Shown here one piece after another: positions 43,826-54,884 of a stretch of 64,000 nt of DNA. The notes under the pieces were generated by a model. It did not search any database and was not told the DNA's origin. It saw only the letters and a program-made list of their open reading frames with translations. The position numbers and the translations under genes are program-made. The stretch comes from Membranipora membranacea (lineage: Eukaryota > Bryozoa > Gymnolaemata > Cheilostomatida > Membraniporidae), in assembly GCA_914767715.1 (NCBI GenBank), contig OU612067.1, positions 3,844,001 to 3,908,000 of the forward strand, given 5' to 3'. Positions within the stretch are counted from its first letter, which is position 1. Every line of letters begins with the position of its first letter.

Positions 43826-46370
43826 GATGGCAATGAATTTTCATAGCGCATATCTTAATATCCGCGGATTGGCAAGCAAACTGGAAGAGGTTCGTTTAAT
43901 TCTTAGTGATCACAAATTTAGTATACTGTGTTTGGTTGAAACATTTTTGAATATAAAATGATGACAGCTGCCTATATGAGGAACCAGGATATACGGTGAT
44001 AAGAAGGGATAGGCTCTGTAACAATGGTGGGGGATTACTCTGCTATGTGCATAATTCACTGGTCATTGAACAACTGGAAAATTTAGATCTTTACATGGAT
44101 GAGAGTATAACAGTCAAGGTCAGACCCAGAAGCCAAAAGAGTTTTTTGGTCAACTTATATCTGAACCCACTCGCATAACTAATTCATCAAGGACACAATA
44201 TTGCTAAATCTGGTGTCATCAAATATTCACTGAGTGATCATTTCATGATAGTAGCTTCAAGAGAGATTGATAGAAATGTTAAAATATCTAAACAAAGATG
44301 CAAGGTAACATTTTTGGATTTTTCATTTGCAACACCTGAAAACACTTTTAACACATTCTCAAGGGAAAATTTTGGTTACGTGCTGTATGAAAGATCAATA
44401 GACTCAATGTTTGAGAAGTTCTATAGCCATTTGCGAATCATCTTATATCAAAACTCGTGTTTGAGAAGACTCGTTTTGTAAGAACGCATAGTCTTTCAAA
44501 ATGGTTGGATGATGAGGTAAAAATGAACGTCAAAATCAGAGATCAACTCAAACAAAACGGTGATTGGAAAGGATATAAAAAACAGCGAAATTATGTCACT
44601 AATATGATCAGACAAAAGAAGAAAAGAGCTATTTCTAATACTATTAAAGAGTCTAAAGGTAATACAAAACCTGTTTGGGATGTATTAAAGAATAAAAAGA
44701 AGGAGACTTTCCCTGCGACAAATTTGAGTGCAGATCAATTTAACAGCCATTTCACATCCATTGCAAAATCAATCACAAAGAACCTTGTTGTAACAGATGA
44801 GATGACATTTCCCGTATCCGAACATAATTTGACAGACATACCACAATTCACCCCTTTCACATGTACAAGAATATTGTTCCACATTCCTGATAGTAAAAGC
44901 ACAGGACCTGACAGAATTACAGTGAAGATGTTGAAGCTTGTTTGGCCTTATATTGTGGATATTGTCACCGATATGTTTAACAGGGTTTTAAGCAAAGGAC
45001 AGTTCCCTTCAACATGGAAACTAGCTCGAGTTTCATCAATACATAAATCTGGGGATATAAAAAACCCATCAAATTATAGGCCAATTTCAGTCTTGTCTGT
45101 TCTTTCAAAAATATTTGAGAAACACATAAATCACCATCTGCAAGAATATCTCACTAAGAACAAAATCATCCATGAGCTTCAATGTGGATTTAGAAAAGAT
45201 CATTCTTGTTCAGACAGTTTATTTTAAATTATTTCAGACTCTTTGGTGGAGAAAATTAATGGAAATGTTATGACATTACTTTTTCTGGATTTTAAAAAGG
45301 CATTTGACTGTGTATCCCATGTTTTACTACACAATAAGTTGAAGGCTTGCGGCATCGGAGGAAATATGTTAAAACTTCTTGACACCTCTCTGACAGACAG
45401 AAGGCAGTTTGTTAAACTCAATAATATTGAATCTTGTAGATTGCCTATCACAATAGGGGTCCCTCAAGGTTCAATCCTAGCACCAGCTTTGTTCCTCATC
45501 TTCATAAATGCTTTATTAACTTCATCAAAATCAGACTCATCATCATATGCATATGCTGATGGTACAGTGTTCCTGTGATCTAATAAAAACCTTCAGCAAC
45601 TAAAGGCAAAGGCATCTGAAGATTTAAGTGGCATTTTGGATTGGTGCAATCGTAACCGGATGGTTATAAATGTTCAGAAATCTCATTACATGCTACTTAA
45701 TATCTCAGATCCTGGAATTGGAACCTGGAACTGTACATAGGGCATGAAAAACTAAACAGACAGAGAACTAAAAGGCTTCTGGGTTTTGTGTTGAATGACT
45801 CGCTTTCATGGCAAGATCATCTAGAGTATGTATATAAAAAGGTACAACGGAATGTTTACCTACTTCAAAATTTGAGATACTTCTTGGATATAGCAAGTGC
45901 CTGCACAGTTTACTTCCAATTTGTCTATTGTCACCTTATATATGGTATCCATATCATTGGCAACTTGTCCTGCAATAATGCCCTCAATAGATATTTTTTG
46001 TTGCAAAAACGGGCTTTACGTATTATCGCAAATGTGCATTACATCCCATTTTATCTCATTCCAACCGAATCCATCACACAATCATTACAACTCCTACATC
46101 TTCCTAAGCTTGTTTGTTATTTCACTTCACTTTTTGCGCATAAGATAAACAATTTTTTAACACCTCCATTTATATAAAGAGGATTTAAAAACACTACCAA
46201 GTTCAATTTTCGTGATAAACATTTACTTTCATATCATACAGACAATCTAAGATACAAAGTTTCTGCTACATACAATTCTTTACCGTTACATTTGAGATCT
46301 AAAGAGAAGTTCAGTTCATTCAAAACTTTACTTTTCAACCATATATTATCCACTTGACCAACATCATTGA
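43826..46370 (+). pseudogene. LINE ORF2: damaged endonuclease and reverse transcriptase
   Basis: The endonuclease begins at SAYLNIRGLASKLEEV (about 43840), with a stop near 43960, RRDRLCNNGGGLLCYVHN at about 44010, and SLSDHFMIVAS at about 44230. The stretch before SDH is shortened, so an internal deletion is likely. RT is open in 44457-45227 and 45243-45578. The active site reads YADG instead of YADD, followed by a stop at 45577. The last piece is 45788-46177. The element is therefore inactive, while the truncated sister at 4412-6170 keeps YADD. Confidence 0.75.
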
Positions 46371-46489
46371 TGACATTATTTCCTTTCTGTTTCTCTTTTT
46401 TTGTTTTAAAAAAAAAATTTCTGGCACTGATTGCAAAACATTTCGAATGAGATGACTTTGGTTGCCAATAAAAGTATATATATTGTGTG

Positions 46490-48180
46490 TTAAATAATTC
46501 AAAACAGAATCAAAATCAAATTACTGGTTGCCAAGAAATTCACAAAAGTTCACTTTGCAGTGACAGTAAGCCAACTACTAACAAAGTACGTCACTATGAT
46601 TTTGTCACTGGCAACAGGGCCAACTGATGCCCAATGTCGGGGCACCTACTATCCCTGCAAATCAATAAAGAGTTGAATCTGATTCTTTTTCAGGAACGAC
46701 CTCATATCGGCCAATGACTGTAATTCAAAATGATAAGTCATTCTTTTTTTCCAGTTATAACTTCTGTTGTGATAGCTCATGCCCGCCCAATTAATTCAAT
46801 CAAAATTGCAGCGCTGATTGCTTTAGGTAATCAGCTAGTCCATTTTAGATGCTTCCATAGCCAAGTGAATAGAATTTTCAACACCCTAATTGCTCTCTAG
46901 GCTTTTTTGGAATCATTGTCTGTGATTAAAACAGATGTTCACTTATAGCATCCTCATGAAAAATCGCAAGAGATGAATCTTGACCATAAAAACTATGTAT
47001 AATCTTGCTCAGGTTCAAAATCTAACATCACAAAATTTTTATCTTTTATATTTGCCTTAAAAATAGATGAATCTTAAGTGCGCTGTCTAAAAAACTGTCG
47101 ACCAAATACTAGGATAGAGGACAACTCTAAATAGCAGTACCTGCAATAGCTAGGTTTGAGATAGGCATCAGCACCTACAAGCTATTTCATATTTAAAATA
47201 ATCATGGACTTAATCATTTTCCATTATCTATTCTATATCGATATTTTATTTTTATAAATCATTAGTTGTAGTGTGAAAGAAAGCCCTGAAACAGAAAATA
47301 AATAACTGGAAACAACAAAAGATCATGTCAGCTTACCAGATTGTCAAAGTTGACAGCAATAATTTGTTAAAGATCTGACAGCCACTTTTGTATTTACGTT
47401 GCAGCGCGGCAGGCTGTTTGGATTTTGTATTTTTGAGCGAAAGGACGACGTTAGAAATAACTAACTAACTAATGTATCAGGAGCATACTCCATTTACTAT
47501 ATAAACGTGAGAATACTTGTATAATTATCTGACAGCTGGTATGAAGGCAGAACTGATTAAGAATTGGTCTGACATTGTGAGATAATGAAGGATTTTGCGC
47601 GGGTAATAATTCCTATACCCCATTTTATAGGTGAAAAAGATAGGTGATATCAAACAAAACCATGAAATTATGATGATGATAGCGCAGCTTTCTTATTCAC
47701 TAGAAATCTGCTACATTTCAGCTATTATAACCAAATAATACACTCTTGGCATATTGGTCTTAACTTAATATAACTTGATGTTATTGAAAGTCAAAGATAT
47801 CACTATCCAAAATCCACAAGTATTAAAACCCCTAGGGAGCACAATGAACAAATTTGAGTGATGTTAGGCAACTTAATCTTTTTTTTTTGCTCAATGGGAC
47901 TTACTGTAAAAGTTTATTTTATTACCAATTGGTTCACCAGGGGCACAGATTTAAATATTTATAACGCCGAGGTGAGGCGGATTAATTATCTTGCTCAGTA
48001 AGTCTCATCATACTGCACATTTTTGTTGTGGCCATTTTTCCTGCTAATTGCCAGAAATGATGTTATTAATTAAATTAGTATTATACCTCATTCGTAACTT
48101 CACTCATACTAGGAAATGCTGCTCTAAATAGTGAAATATAATATGAAAATAATGATATAACTTAGTACATTGCACACATG
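46490..48180. other. AT-rich non-coding stretch
   Basis: I see no gene, repeat or element I can support. Confidence 0.35.
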
Positions 48181-48190
48181 TTTTATTGGA

Positions 48191-48334
48191 TCAATCAATC
48201 ATCAGTCTGGCAATCTGGGATATTAGACCAAAGTGTTGTCCCCTCATGTGAATGGAAGAAGACAACTCAACAGAGCGATTGAGCTGTAATGCCATTTGTA
48301 CAATCCCTGATGGTAATTTGGCCTCAAGTTTAAC
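48191..48334 (-). CDS. Possible 3'-terminal exon of an unknown gene
   Basis: On the minus strand a TTTGCAG acceptor opens a 47-codon frame (…LPSGIVQMALQLNRSVELSS…RGQHFGLISQ…) ending in TGA, followed four bases later by AATAAA (complement of 48182-48187). The acceptor, open frame and polyadenylation signal together suggest a real last exon. I recognise no domain and found no certain upstream exon. Confidence 0.35.
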   Translation of the reverse strand, partial: VKLEAKLPSGIVQMALQLNRSVELSSSIHMRGQHFGLISQIARLMID

Positions 48335-48384
48335 CTGCAAACATAATAAAGGATGAAAATGTCACTGATGGTGACTTGACTTGT

Positions 48385-48560
48385 GCTGGAATCACACCCT
48401 TAGATCTAGGGGAGGTAGGACATATTCATTCCCTAGAAAGCTAAGTAAAGTGGATTGTCCGTACTCCGTCAAATTCTGTAAAACTGCAAAGGCACAAGCT
48501 TGGGACCCTCAAGGATTATTGCTCATCCTATATTATTTCTAAACCGCGGCCCTGGAAAGT
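48385..48560. mobile_element. Possible small MITE, diverged
   Basis: The left part TCTAGGGGAGGTAGG and the right part CTAAACCGCGGCCCTGG resemble the ends of the clearer element at 49668-49885. Target duplications are not evident. Confidence 0.3.
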
Positions 48561-48864
48561 TGAAAATTTGTGAGCTCCTGGTAATACTGTTTGTGGACAG
48601 GTAGTCATTGGAATTTGCACAGGAATTGGTAATGTTAGTTGTCAATATTACGGATAGTTTTAATGACCAAAAATATAATATTGTACCTCATTTCAATTCG
48701 GGTAATTGTAATTCAAATCTGTATGCAGTATAATTTCGAAAAGTAATAAGAAATATTTTGAGATGAATAACTTGTTGTTGATGTAATCACATCATTTTCT
48801 GATATATTTTTTAACATTGTTCTAGTGTTGTTAATATGCCTTCCAACATATTATTTGTAAGTGA

Positions 48865-49450
48865 GTATTGAAACATTGCTGCGGCAGTCATCATATCCCA
48901 TTACAGTCACGCTTTTAATTGAGAGGACAATCCAACGCTCTCATATCCTTACGATAATGATGATGTGTAACCATTATGATGAGAGAATACACTGAATGTT
49001 GTGACCGTGTTATGATAAAACATTCCTACGATACCTTTTGTTGTGAGCCGATCATTGGTTATAATGTGGTTGTCACAGCGTTATACAATAACCCTCATGA
49101 GATGATCATAAAATTATGATGTCATGATGGAAGAACTGTGATGCTATAACATTGTTACAATTAGATGCTATTTGATGGCATTATCATAACATCATTCAAG
49201 TGCTAATTATGAGCTGTTATCTTGTCATTACATAATGAAGCAATCATCACGTTGAAAATAACATTTGACAAATACTCAATTCTGAAGATTCTGCTATAAC
49301 AAAATCTGAACATTGTGATTACCATTCCGTAACCTATTAGACAATAACCAAAGCCTATCATTTTTACACAATGTTAGCCAACTGTTAACAGAATGTAATA
49401 TTTAATAAATTTGTATGCAACACGTTGTCACGATGTTCACCGTTTGCTGG
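48865..49450 (-). repeat. Degenerate AACGTTATAA-type repeat, second copy
   Basis: A patchwork of GTTATGATAA, ACATTGTTAC and ATAATGTGG words. Its right end reads CCGTTTGCTGGG, the inverse of the end at 40645-40656. That end lies inside what would be the 5' part of the CBM14 exon copy. Confidence 0.5.
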
Positions 49451-49619
49451 GAATCAATACATACAGTTAGCAGAAGAGAACTGTGAAAAATTTACTCAGT
49501 ATGACAACACCACCAGACTCACTCACATTCACACTTGCCCTCCAGGACTGAGATTTAGTGTGGATACTTGTGTCTGTGAGCATTCTCAAGAGGTAGCCTG
49601 TGAAGGTTGTGGACCATAA
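49451..49619 (+). pseudogene. Truncated CBM14 (chitin-binding) exon copy
   Basis: From AATCAATACATACAGTTAGC onward this matches the exon at 39214-39019 (YIQLAEE-CEK … CPPGLRFSVDTCVCE…QEVAC) and ends in TAA. Upstream of 49451 the exon's acceptor and first codons are missing and replaced by the end of a repeat. The frame stays open for a few codons into that repeat (…CSPFAG). Translation from a TTG at 49425 is not credible. It is probably an exon fragment, unless spliced from a site I cannot see. Confidence 0.6.
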
Positions 49620-49667
49620 GGTAGGCAACCATCGCTTTCGTCATCATCATCACCACTAGGGATTTCA

Positions 49668-49885
49668 CAGGCCCGTAGTTCTAGGGGAGGTAGGGAAACA
49701 CTGCCTCCCCTAGAAAGATAACGACAGTTGCCGAAAACACCATAATTTAATAATCCATATTGGAATCGACTCTTCTGGAATTATCATTTACTTGTTATAT
49801 GGATTAAATTGCTTTGGGAGTAGCATACAGCACCCCTCCCTTTTGCCTCCCAAACCATTTTTTTCTAAACTACGGCCCTTATGCA
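49668..49885. mobile_element. Possible MITE with GGGCCGTAGTTTAG-like ends
   Basis: The left end reads GGCCCGTAGTTCTAG. The right end read inward is AGGGCCGTAGTTTAG. Near the left end is a perfect 12-bp stem, TTCTAGGGGAGG (49679-49690) with CCTCCCCTAGAA (49704-49715). No coding sequence. Confidence 0.4.
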
Positions 49886-49987
49886 GCTAGACAAGACAAT
49901 TCCTGGACACTAATCATCACTTTTCATTCTAAACACAAAAATGCGATAAGCAAGGAAATATATTGCAGTACAAACTCTTTTCATAAA

Positions 49988-50215
49988 CACCGCTTCTCGG
50001 CCTATTGGCTAAGATCAAAGTGTCACTGCCAATAGCCGATTAGTGCCAGTTCAGTTTTGGCAGCTCGCTGCACACCCAAGATTAGGAGATCCACCATGGC
50101 CTCACCTCTAGGATGCATTCTAGTTTTCTAGGATGTATCACATTCTCAGTATGAGGATTTAGGGCACCTTGCGTCCCTCTTTAGGGGCAGCCCAATCTTC
50201 TGTTTCTTCGCAAAC
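49988..50215 (+). mobile_element. U2 snRNA-headed SINE, best 5' end
   Basis: Begins CCGCTTCTCGG and continues CCTATTGGCTAAGATCAA, matching U2 snRNA from its third nucleotide for about 30 nt with one substitution and one inserted A. The body includes CAGCTCGCTGCACACC, GGAGATCCACCATGGCCTCA, CTAGGATGCATTCTAG and TCTCAGTATGAGGATTT. The 3' end is TTGCGTCCCTCTTTAGGGGC…CTGTTTCTTCGCAAACAG, again a terminal hairpin. Confidence 0.75.
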
Positions 50216-50219
50216 AGCA

Positions 50220-51560
50220 ACACCTCATATTTTTACTTAGGCCACTCCAAATTAATTCCTTGATCTAGATGAACGCCCGCCACCTTGTCAGAGCCTTGAT
50301 AAAATCAAAATACCGCCAGACGCCAGTTGGAAGTAGTCATAAAATAATAAAGTAATTTACCTCCTGGTCAATTGACCAAGTAAAATATAAAACATATACC
50401 CCTAAACGCCTGTGAATTCCCTATATGTATGCACATGGTATGCATGTTATATATTTTTATTACCTATGGTGAGTGGTCACTCAATATTCATGAAGAGAAC
50501 AAAATATGAAACATGAACATTTACATTTCTATCCATCGCGAATTTTGCAATAGTAGTTTCAGTTTAGTTCAGTATTTCTGATTGGCCAATTAGTAGTGTG
50601 CTTGACCAATGTGAGGCAACCACTGAATTAGATTCTTCTCTTAGAATAGAAATAGTATCATAGCGTTATACAGTTAGGACACTAAACACAGGGACCCATC
50701 TGACTGTTATCTGATTGGCTGTCCCTAGTAGCATGAATAATTAGCCTGAGAAATTGTCTTGTTTACAAAATTGCAAACAGTAATTATACCCCTACAGTGT
50801 CGATGATTAGGGCATTTCTAGATTGCTACTAGGGACTGGCTATTTTTGCAAGCCCTTTGTTTTGCAAAAGAAAGCTAATGATGCTATTCCAGATATGGAA
50901 TTCAATGGAGGCAACCTATTATCTTTTACTAATGATAGAAATTGTTGCAGCTAGGGTAGGAGGTGTGGCTTGTTTCTATTGTGTCATTGGCTACTTAACT
51001 GTATACAAACATTGTGAAAGCACACGGTTACACAGTTGTATAGATCATATATGCCTTATAGTAGACTTAGTGCAGAGATGGCTTGCAATTTGAGTTAATG
51101 GAGCAGGGATGGTTGGAGAGAGGGAGATAAAATAAAAAAAGAATTTTCAGCCCTTGAGTTCATGGTACAGACTACAGATAAATTAAAAAAATGTTTTAAC
51201 TCTAGCTGTTTTATGGGGCTAAAATATAAAATAAAAAAATACCTCCCTCCACCTACGAATCCTCAAAATGATATCAAGATTAAGGTATTAATTTTGAGTG
51301 GCCTTATAACATATAATGGAATGACTTGGAACCCTTCAAATGCAAAATTGTATACAACGATTTGTTTTATTGGCAGTTTGTGAAAATGAACTGAACAAAC
51401 ACATTTAAAGAGCTTATAGATCTACGGCGGAACGGGGACTGCTCTGCGTAAGTCATCCGATCAGAAATAGCTTTTTGCGTTAGAATCCCTGATTATCACT
51501 AAATCATAAAATTCTGTTTGATTGGGGAAATAGAAGAGTGTCAGAATAAATGAAACTGTG
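50220..51560. other. Non-coding stretch
   Basis: No supported gene. Short frames at 50857-51093 and 51162-51383 have no recognisable features. Confidence 0.35.
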
Positions 51561-51565
51561 AACCA

Positions 51566-52085
51566 CTGTTTATGACAAAACAGAGGGTGGGCTGCCCCTA
51601 AAGAGGGACGCAAGATGCCCGGAGTCCTCGTACTGAGAGTGTGATACATCCTAGTAAACTAGAATGCATTCTAGAGGTGAGGCAACGGTGGACCTCCTAA
51701 TCGTAAGTGTGCAGCAAGCTTCCAGAAACTGAAACAGGCACTAAACAGCCATTGGCCATGACACTTAGATCTTAGCCAATAGGCCAAGAAGCAAAGCTGT
51801 GAAATTCTGTTTATGACAAAACAGAGGGTGGGCTGCCCCTAAAGAAGCTGTGAAACCCCCTGTTTATGACAAAACAGAGGGTGGGCTGCCCCTAAATAGG
51901 GACGCAAGTTGCCCGGAGTCCTCGTACTGAGAGTGTGATACATCCTAATAAACTAGAATGCACCTTAGAGGTGAGGCCATGGTGGACCCCCCAATGGTGA
52001 GTGTGCAGCAAGCTGCCAGAAACTGAAACAGGCACTAATCAGCCATTAGCCATGACACTTTGATCTTAGCCAATAGGCCGAGAAA
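51566..52085 (-). mobile_element. Cluster of U2-headed SINEs (two full, one tail fragment)
   Basis: On the minus strand: a full copy at 52085-51859, a tail-only fragment at 51846-51806 and a full copy at 51794-51566. All share GGGGCAGCCCACCCTCTG and the hairpin CTGTTTTGTCATAAACAG, and the full copies have CGGCCTATTGGCTAAGATC or the close variant in the second. The tail fragment between them and the shared GCTGTGAAA spacers suggest template switching or unequal exchange within a tandem array. Confidence 0.8.
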
Positions 52086-52089
52086 CTGT

Positions 52090-53870
52090 GAAACTGCCAA
52101 TTCTTAGCCAATTAGAAGGCACTGATCAGGGCTCTCTGTCGTAAACAAGCAATTTTCTTTCTCAAAAGCAATGCATTTTCATAAAAAAAGGAACTCATCC
52201 GATGTATTTCTTAGGTATTCGCCTCTAGCATCATTCGACAAATTAATTGTCCTTATTGGTACTAAGACTTCCTAAAAACTTTTATATTTGTTAGGAAACA
52301 GCAATAATCTGATACTTTTTTTTTAACAGGGGAGACAAACTAGTAAACGATATCATACAAAACTGGGTTGTCAAAGATCTGCTGATGTTTCTATCACCAC
52401 TTGTCAGATGATCCCAAGCATATTGTTTCCAGTAACTATAATTATGTATCCACTTTGATAAACACCATCTTTTTAAAATTTTTTTTCAAAGAAATCTTGT
52501 CAAGTCAAGCGCTTGACATATCATGGAAAACGGCAGATTGATCAATAATACTTATGTTGCCAAATAAATGAATTCATAATAGTATATCTGAAAGAAATGG
52601 ACATGGACTGGTATACCAATTCAAGAGAAAGCCTAGGAATTTGAATGGTATTGGAATGATATTTCTCAATAGATAAGTTTAAAAAGAATATCTGATTGTT
52701 TTATCTTGGCAGCGTATTGGTTCTAAGGTTATTTAAAAAAACAATAAGTATATAGCTTAGGCCAGATGTCAAAGCAGCCACAGAATCGAAATGCTATCAA
52801 TGAAATATTTACTCTTCTTCGCCAGCTGATGCTTTGCAAGTCAAATACGGTTGCACATATGGCAAAGATCTGGTCTGACAGCTAGCAGTATTGGTCAGTA
52901 GTCTAAGTCTCATCCTATGATTTTGATACTCTCAAAGAACTCCAGAGCCTCATTGTAATTCTCATAAGGGACATAATCCAGAAAAAGAAATCGCCAAGTG
53001 AAGAGTTGCTACTTATTACAAAATGTGTTAAAGTATTGTCTTACATTAGAGATGAGAGTGAAACTTTTTGTAAAATTATTTTAATCTGGTGAGGATAAGT
53101 GATCTACACTTTGACATTCGAAAAAAACGCAGGAATGCACTATCAAAATTGAGTAGTTTTAATTAATCAAAAATTTCATTCTGACGACAACCTTTGTCAT
53201 TTTTAATTTTAGAGGGATGGTGACTTACTGGTTAATTGATCAGCTGCACATGATAGCAAGGCTGAAGTAGAGGTAGAATGATAATAGTATGACATACAAA
53301 TTTTGTGTTATGAAAATTTGATACTACAGCCATCAAATTCTACTACATCGAAACCTTTTGAAAATTACGATATTGTTGATGAATTTTTAAAAGTTTTTCT
53401 AGTGGTTTCGAGTAGAATTAGATTTTGACAAAAACTTTTTCTTTTAAATAAGTGAGGGGTCACACAATAACTGTCATACAGTTAGCGGAGTCGAAGATAT
53501 CAGTGTCCAGCTCAGCACACTTTGTCTCCGCTATACAAACATAGTACAATCTGATGACACTCACCTGCTGCATATCTACACGACCATTGGCAAGCAGATT
53601 AAATCAAAATCAAGAACTGCACTGATATCTAAGTCACTTTTTCAGAGATTTTTGTAATTTTTAATATGATTCAATATTTTTTCCACTATAATTTTGAGTG
53701 TGCATTTTTACTTATGTATATGTCTCAATGTATCACATATTCAAATATTGTATACCCTGAATAACCTTGTGCATCTCATATACTTGTCACAATGTGATAT
53801 AACATTTGACTGAATTATTATACTTTGTTTGGATTTGGTTTGAGTTCCGTGAAATACGGGTAGCCACACT
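52090..53870. other. Mostly non-coding, one possible exon
   Basis: At 53008-52910 (minus) a 32-codon frame with a TAATAAGTAG acceptor reads QLFTWRFLFLDYVPYENYNE… and stops. It could be a last exon of an unknown gene. Nothing else supported. Confidence 0.25.
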
Positions 53871-53879
53871 CCTTAATCA

Positions 53880-54880
53880 ACTGTTTAAGCTGTTTAAGAC
53901 ATTCGACCTTACTGATGAGGATCGAAAAAAGCTAGGTGAGGTATAGAAAACGTTCACCGAATACTTTTCACCACGTGTGACGGAAGAGTTTGAGCGCTAC
54001 CGTTTTTACACACGTGTCCAGCGAAAAGATGAGAGGTTTGATTCGTTTCTTGGCTCACTACAGACATCGATTGCAACGTGCAATTTTCATGCAGATGAGA
54101 AGGATAAGGCTCTACGAGACAGAATCGTGAAAGGCATCACGTCAGAAGCAGTAAGAGAAGAACTGCTCAATGTGCATAAATGTCTGCCAGAGAGCTGAAG
54201 CGACCAAATCCTACCTAAACCAAATGGCTGAACCAAATTCCAGTCATTTTGGTTGTGCTGTGGACGCTGTCAGCATACCTAAGTACTCACCTGACAATAC
54301 ACTAAACAATAATAGAAGCAGAAACACGGATGTAAAGAACTGCAAATACTGCGGTCAAGACCACCCGCGCAGAAGCTTTCTGGCTTGTGGCAAGATATGC
54401 AGGCTCTGTGGAAACAAGAACCACTTCGCCAAAGTGTGTAAGATTCAAGGCTCAGCCAACACTGCCGGTAATACCAAACCAATCTCTGCTATAATAGCTG
54501 ACAACTCAGTTTCAGATGATATTGCATTTACTCTCAAACCTAAGAGACATGCATCTGAATGGTTCATCACAGTGAAATGTGTTAAAAGCCGCTGAAGCTT
54601 AAAATTGATACTGGTGCATCATGTAATGTTATACCCAAATCGATATTCAATGCTCTGTCTAAGGAAAATCAGCTTAGGAAAGATATGTTCGGCGCTGAAC
54701 TGACATCATATAGTGGGCACACGCTGCCTGTATTAGGTGTTACCTCTTTACTGCTAGAAAGAGATCATGATTTTTCTGTGCATGATTTTAAAGTCACCAA
54801 TGCTGGTGATCGCTGTTTATTAGGATTTCCAAGTGCATGCTCTATGGGATTGGTGAAACCTATAGATGCCATTTCTAATT
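53880..54880 (+). pseudogene. Gypsy-type gag and protease remnant
   Basis: The gag-like frame (about 53890-54198, …FTEYFSPRVTEEFERYRFYTRVQRKDERFDSF…) has an in-frame TAG near 53945. The nucleocapsid zinc knuckles are at 54340-54450 (CKYCGQDH … CRLCGNKNHFAKVC). A retropepsin with the catalytic DTGA triad begins near 54607 and ends in the LLGFPS flap-side motif near 54825. Stops at about 54196 and 54592 break the frame. No 5' LTR or primer-binding site found. Confidence 0.75.
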
Positions 54881-54884
54881 CTGG

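Larger units (their letters stand above)
42300..46485 (+). mobile_element. Near full-length CR1/L2-like LINE
   Basis: The order is ORF1 (42343-43209), endonuclease remnant (about 43826-44430), RT (44457-46370), then a 3' UTR with TTGCCAATAAAAGTATATATA. It is the sister of the truncated copy at 4412-6170. It inserted just upstream (in minus-strand terms) of the exon at 42201-42101, that is, within the putative CBM14 gene. The 5' edge is not exactly defined. Confidence 0.8.

Noticed and set aside
49425-49619. Small secreted CBM14 gene starting at TTG
   Set aside because: No ATG, no signal peptide, upstream codons come from a repeat, and the acceptor present in the sister exon is absent.
49988-50215. 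A genuine U2 snRNA gene
   Set aside because: Identity ends after about 30 nt; branch-site recognition, Sm site and 3' stems are missing, and the same chimeric body recurs in other copies.
53540-53600. Possible minus-strand exon (LLANGRVDMQQ then GTGAGT)
   Set aside because: Acceptor unclear and no adjoining exon; insufficient evidence.
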